NCBI GenBank assembly: GCA_001599755.1
Contig: BCHX01000010.1
Span: 278,785-342,784, forward strand
Direction: 5' to 3'
Source: Gliomastix tumulicola
Lineage: Eukaryota; Ascomycota; Sordariomycetes; Hypocreales; Bionectriaceae
DNA: 64,000 nucleotides
Below the pieces are notes generated by a model that was not told where the DNA came from, made no database searches, and saw nothing but the letters and a program-made list of their open reading frames with translations. The position numbers and the translations under genes were made by a program. This document shows, piece after piece, positions 61,226 through 64,000 of this stretch; position 1 is the first letter of the stretch, and every line of letters starts with the position of its first letter.

Positions 61226-61641
61226 ATGACGACAGTGCGGGTATTCATATTCGCCATCATCAGATATGGTCGAACATCAATATATTCCTCCAGGCCATAC
61301 GATGCTGAGGTGCCCCACGATGGCCCACCAAAAGCCGGCGCTCATGGTGGCTCGACGCCCGATGGTATTCTCCCCTGTTATGGAGATGGGCGATCTCCCT
61401 TGCCCGCCGCCATCAATGGGCACTCCAACTCTAAGATCTCGCCACCTACCTCACCCCATATCACTGACGAGACTCTCGCCGCCCACCTGCAGCTTATCGA
61501 TACCGAGGCCGGCCCCGGCGGCGCAAGCCATGAGTTCCTCAATGCCCCTCTCTTCGCCAACGTCGCCCGTGGCCACACTCCGTATGGAGAATCCAGCGGT
61601 GCCTTTAGCCAGTGGGGCTTTGTAGGGGCAGACGCCTATGG

Positions 61642-61699
61642 ACTATCTATTATGAAGAAGGGGGGACATAACTATCTATTATGAAGAAGGGGGGACATG
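61642..61699 (+). repeat. 29-bp tandem duplication
   Basis: Two adjacent 29-base copies, ACTATCTATTATGAAGAAGG plus nine more bases, differing only at the last base. Since 29 is not a multiple of three, the duplication shifts the P-loop gene's frame; without one copy the frames on both sides agree. Confidence 0.95.
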
Positions 61700-61989
61700 A
61701 TGTCGGCCACGATCCGCGCATCTTTTGCAACATCGCAGCTCCTTTGAGTGTGTTCATCTGCGGAAGCCAGGGACCCGGCAAGTCCCATACTCTAGGCGTG
61801 TTCCTCGAGAACTATCTCACTCAATCTACCACCAATCACTTGCCTCGCCCTTTGACGGGGATCGTGTTCTACTACGATAGCTTAACGTCCGAGATGTCCG
61901 GCTCTTCTTGCGAGGCGAGTTACCTATCTTCAGATCCGGACATCGCAGTCCGGATCCTTTGCTCTCGAACCAACATTTCCAACATCAAG

Positions 61990-62035
61990 GTGAGCCATAT
62001 GCCGCGTCTGACTTCCACCGTTTTCTTNTAACTAG
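61990..62035 (+). other. Candidate 46-bp intron in the P-loop relic
   Basis: AAG|GTGAGC...TTNTAACTAG|GAATTG has good splice borders and a CTAAC-like branch site close to the acceptor. Splicing leaves the next exon one base out of phase with its conserved frame, so either an indel lies nearby or the junction differs. The N at 62028 falls within it. Confidence 0.4.
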
Positions 62036-63199
62036 GAATTGTCCAAAGCGCATTTATAGTAAGCTTCCAAACGTCCAGATCGAGGCGCTCCGTATCAGCG
62101 AGTCTGACCTCAACACTGAGCGAATGAACATCCTGATGGGAGTCCACAAAACCCAAGGAAGCGGGGGCGCCGCACCTCTCTACATGTCCGTCGTCNAACG
62201 TATCCTACGCGAGCTCCGTGAAGAGCAACAGGAGACTGGCCTGCCTTTCAACTATCGTGCTTTCAGGGCAAAGGTAAGCCAGGCTGCCCTCACCGGTGCT
62301 CAGCTCGCCCCGCTATAGCAGAGGCTAGAGCCACTTGAGAGCTTCATGGTCGAGAGACAGGCCAAAACTTTAGACATTTTCGCAAAAGGTGAAGGGAAGG
62401 GATACTGCATGAAAGAGAAGGAGGTCAAGAAAGGGCCGGATGCTAGCAACGACTGGAGACCTCAGGTTCGTCCTACCCCTTCCGACCAGCGCTCTCTCAA
62501 GTGCTTGAGTCTTCCTATGAATTGGTGGGCGGTACGTGACTAAGTAGATCGCTCACAGTCAGGTCAATTGACGATCGTTGACCTCTCGTGCCCGTGCGTC
62601 ACTGCGGAAATGGCCTGCTCGCTCTTCTCAATCTGCCTCAACCTCTTTCTGGAGCAGGAGACTCATATCGGCCGTTTTGCAGCTCTTGATGAGGCCCATC
62701 AATATATGAATGATAGTGGCGAGTGTCGAAGCCTAACCGATGGACACCTTCAGACGATTCGCCTCCAGCGCCACTTGGGCACCCGTGTTATCATATCTAC
62801 GCAGGAGCCAACAATTTCTACGGCTCTCTTTGATCTCTGCTCAATAACGATCGTCCATCGTCTACGTCGCCTGCGTGGCATCAAGCCCTTGTCAAGCATC
62901 TGGCTGGCGCGTCCATGGCAATCGACGCCGATACGTCTCAGTACAAGGATGATCNCCATCATGATGATATTACAGGTGTCCATCCTATCNCCTTTCCAAN
63001 CACCCAGAAGATGTTCAAAGATATTGTCAACTTAGCCACTGGCGAAGCGCTCTTATTTTCGCCCAACGCCATCGTGGCCTCCAAGCAGGCTCGGGACGAC
63101 ATGCAGAAGACACCCATTCGCCTCGGGCACGGCGTCCTAAAACTTCGCATCCGAGGAAGAGTTACACAGGACGGCGGAAAGAGTGTGATGGCTCACTGA

Positions 63200-64000
63200 A
63201 TAATGCCTGACCATTGCACAGGGTTNCTATTCGATNGGATGGGATCTGTCTCGATGAATATCCGAGGGTTATAAGNTGTAACAATTATTCGATCGAATTT
63301 ATAACCGATCTCGAGCGTGGTGGTGAATATGCCTATAGTAGCCTCATGAGGGCCATACATGAATGAAGTTTGTTACACCCAGGCTTACCTCTAAGGTCCG
63401 CAGATACTCCCAGGAGCCCGGTAAAGCCAGATAAAGAGAGACAGATAGCACAGTTCAGCCTCCTTTAGAGTACATGATTCTATAGGCCCTCGTGAAGGGC
63501 AACAAATAGTTTTCCCAACTCAACTTTCATGCCTATCGACCGACTCGGGTCATTGCCGTGACCACACNGTTCAAACCTGTAAGGAAGNGAAATCGTCAGC
63601 CTCTTCCACTATTGATAGTCTTTGCGCCACCCAGGTCCGATCCACAATCCGCAAAGGGATGCACGCCAATGTGAGTTTTTGCCGCTCTTCCTGAATTACG
63701 GCGAATTGATTGAAACATGTTTCAGGATGGGTAATTGCGATCTGNTGGGGGAGAATCACGAAGGAAGGCTTCCAGCGTCTCGGGNCATGCCTTCGCNTCC
63801 GGTTCAGTTCAGGTCNGTTCCGTTCGTTCCTACACGGGTTCAGCCGCCATGTTCAGCAGCTATGTCCGGTGGCAGGTCCNGATTGGCAGCCGAAGCGGCC
63901 ATGCTGTGCATTCCGCCACCCTCGGGATCCCTACCTTACTCCTGTTGTCCGGACCAGCCAGCCGACTTTACAGCAATGCAACGCAGCCACCGTCAATTTT
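63200..64000. other. Window end, no gene seen
   Basis: 800 bases with about eight Ns. A GGTTCAGTTCAGGT/GTTCCGTTCGTTCC pyrimidine-purine patterned stretch occurs at 63800-63830. No supported frame. Confidence 0.4.

Larger units (their letters stand above)
61226..63199 (+). pseudogene. Degenerate P-loop ATPase of a conserved fungal family
   Basis: Remains of a large fungal P-loop NTPase (HerA/FtsK-like in look). A disordered N-terminus from the ATG at 61226 leads to the Walker A region APLSVFICGSQGPGKSHTL at about 61738-61795. Walker B is FAALDEAHQYM at about 62677-62710, after LTIVDLSCPCVTAEMA. A sensor-like RVIISTQEPTIS follows, and the end GEALLFSPNAIVASKQAR lies at 63040-63100. One intron is well supported: 62466-62558 (GTTCGT...ACAG), which keeps phase. 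Lesions: a 29-bp tandem duplication at 61642-61699 shifts the frame, a one-base discrepancy lies near 61990-62040, there is an in-frame TAG at 62316-62318, and another frame change near 62850. Several Ns occur. A full product is not possible as written. Confidence 0.75.

Noticed and set aside
1..64000. CRISPR arrays, rRNA genes or telomere (TTAGGG) arrays.
   Set aside because: No regularly spaced direct repeats with unique spacers, no rRNA-like sequence and no TTAGGG runs were seen; the organism looks eukaryotic.

Overview
The window looks like accessory DNA of a filamentous ascomycete (Pezizomycotina; Sordariomycetes, perhaps Hypocreales, is my best guess). The reasons are short GT-AG introns of about 50-90 bases, a HET-domain gene, Pho85-type cyclin and RBR E3 ligase families, F-box/ankyrin proteins, a 3CxxC zinc-finger protein, a telomere-linked-helicase-like fragment, a Spok-family spore-killer relic and non-LTR retrotransposon 3' ends. 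There are no bacterial-style operons and no rRNA. No tRNA could be supported. Coding density is low and many coding stretches are broken, so much of the window reads as a repeat-rich, decaying accessory or subtelomere-like region. One 55-base N gap and many single Ns, often inside repeats, show consensus trouble.

Layout. 0-7 kb: a HET-domain gene (minus), a broken nucleoside-phosphorylase domain, a broken conserved fungal gene, then a 19-bp minisatellite holding the N gap. 7-16 kb: a WD40 array gene, a PD-(D/E)XK nuclease-like gene (minus), and divergently from it a Spok-family relic with coiled coil, nuclease, Cys-rich and kinase regions, whose nuclease part is broken while the Cys-rich and kinase part stays open. 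17-21 kb: a telomere-helicase-like fragment with a 15-bp repeat expansion, an F-box/ankyrin gene and a truncated C2H2 zinc-finger gene ending at a dispersed repeat. 21-30.5 kb: GC-rich non-genic DNA built of two related blocks, each followed by a GT/CA-type microsatellite and a GGGCCC-cored minisatellite, with a cytochrome b5/b2-like exon fragment between them. 30.7-40 kb: LINE fragments, a Pcl-type cyclin, an inverted duplication (34.7/39.4 kb) and an apparently intact three-exon RBR ubiquitin ligase. 41-51 kb: several open single-exon genes, including an acidic-tailed hypothetical, an F-box/ankyrin, a 3CxxC zinc finger and an F-box-like protein with a duplicated start region, plus a coiled-coil gene copy killed by a nonsense change. 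51-64 kb: a retroelement protease relic, a hypothetical gene, another LINE 3' end, the intact copy of the coiled-coil gene, and a degenerate P-loop ATPase with a 29-bp tandem duplication, other lesions and one well-supported intron.

How the parts relate. The recognisable gene families are those common in fungal accessory genomes: allorecognition (HET, WD40), meiotic drive (Spok-like), ubiquitin signalling (RBR, F-box) and subtelomeric helicase/zinc-finger genes. No Starship captain (DUF3435 tyrosine recombinase) was recognised, so a giant-transposon origin is only a hypothesis. The item most worth attention is the Spok-family locus, where the half associated with resistance in Podospora survives as an open frame and the half associated with killing is interrupted.
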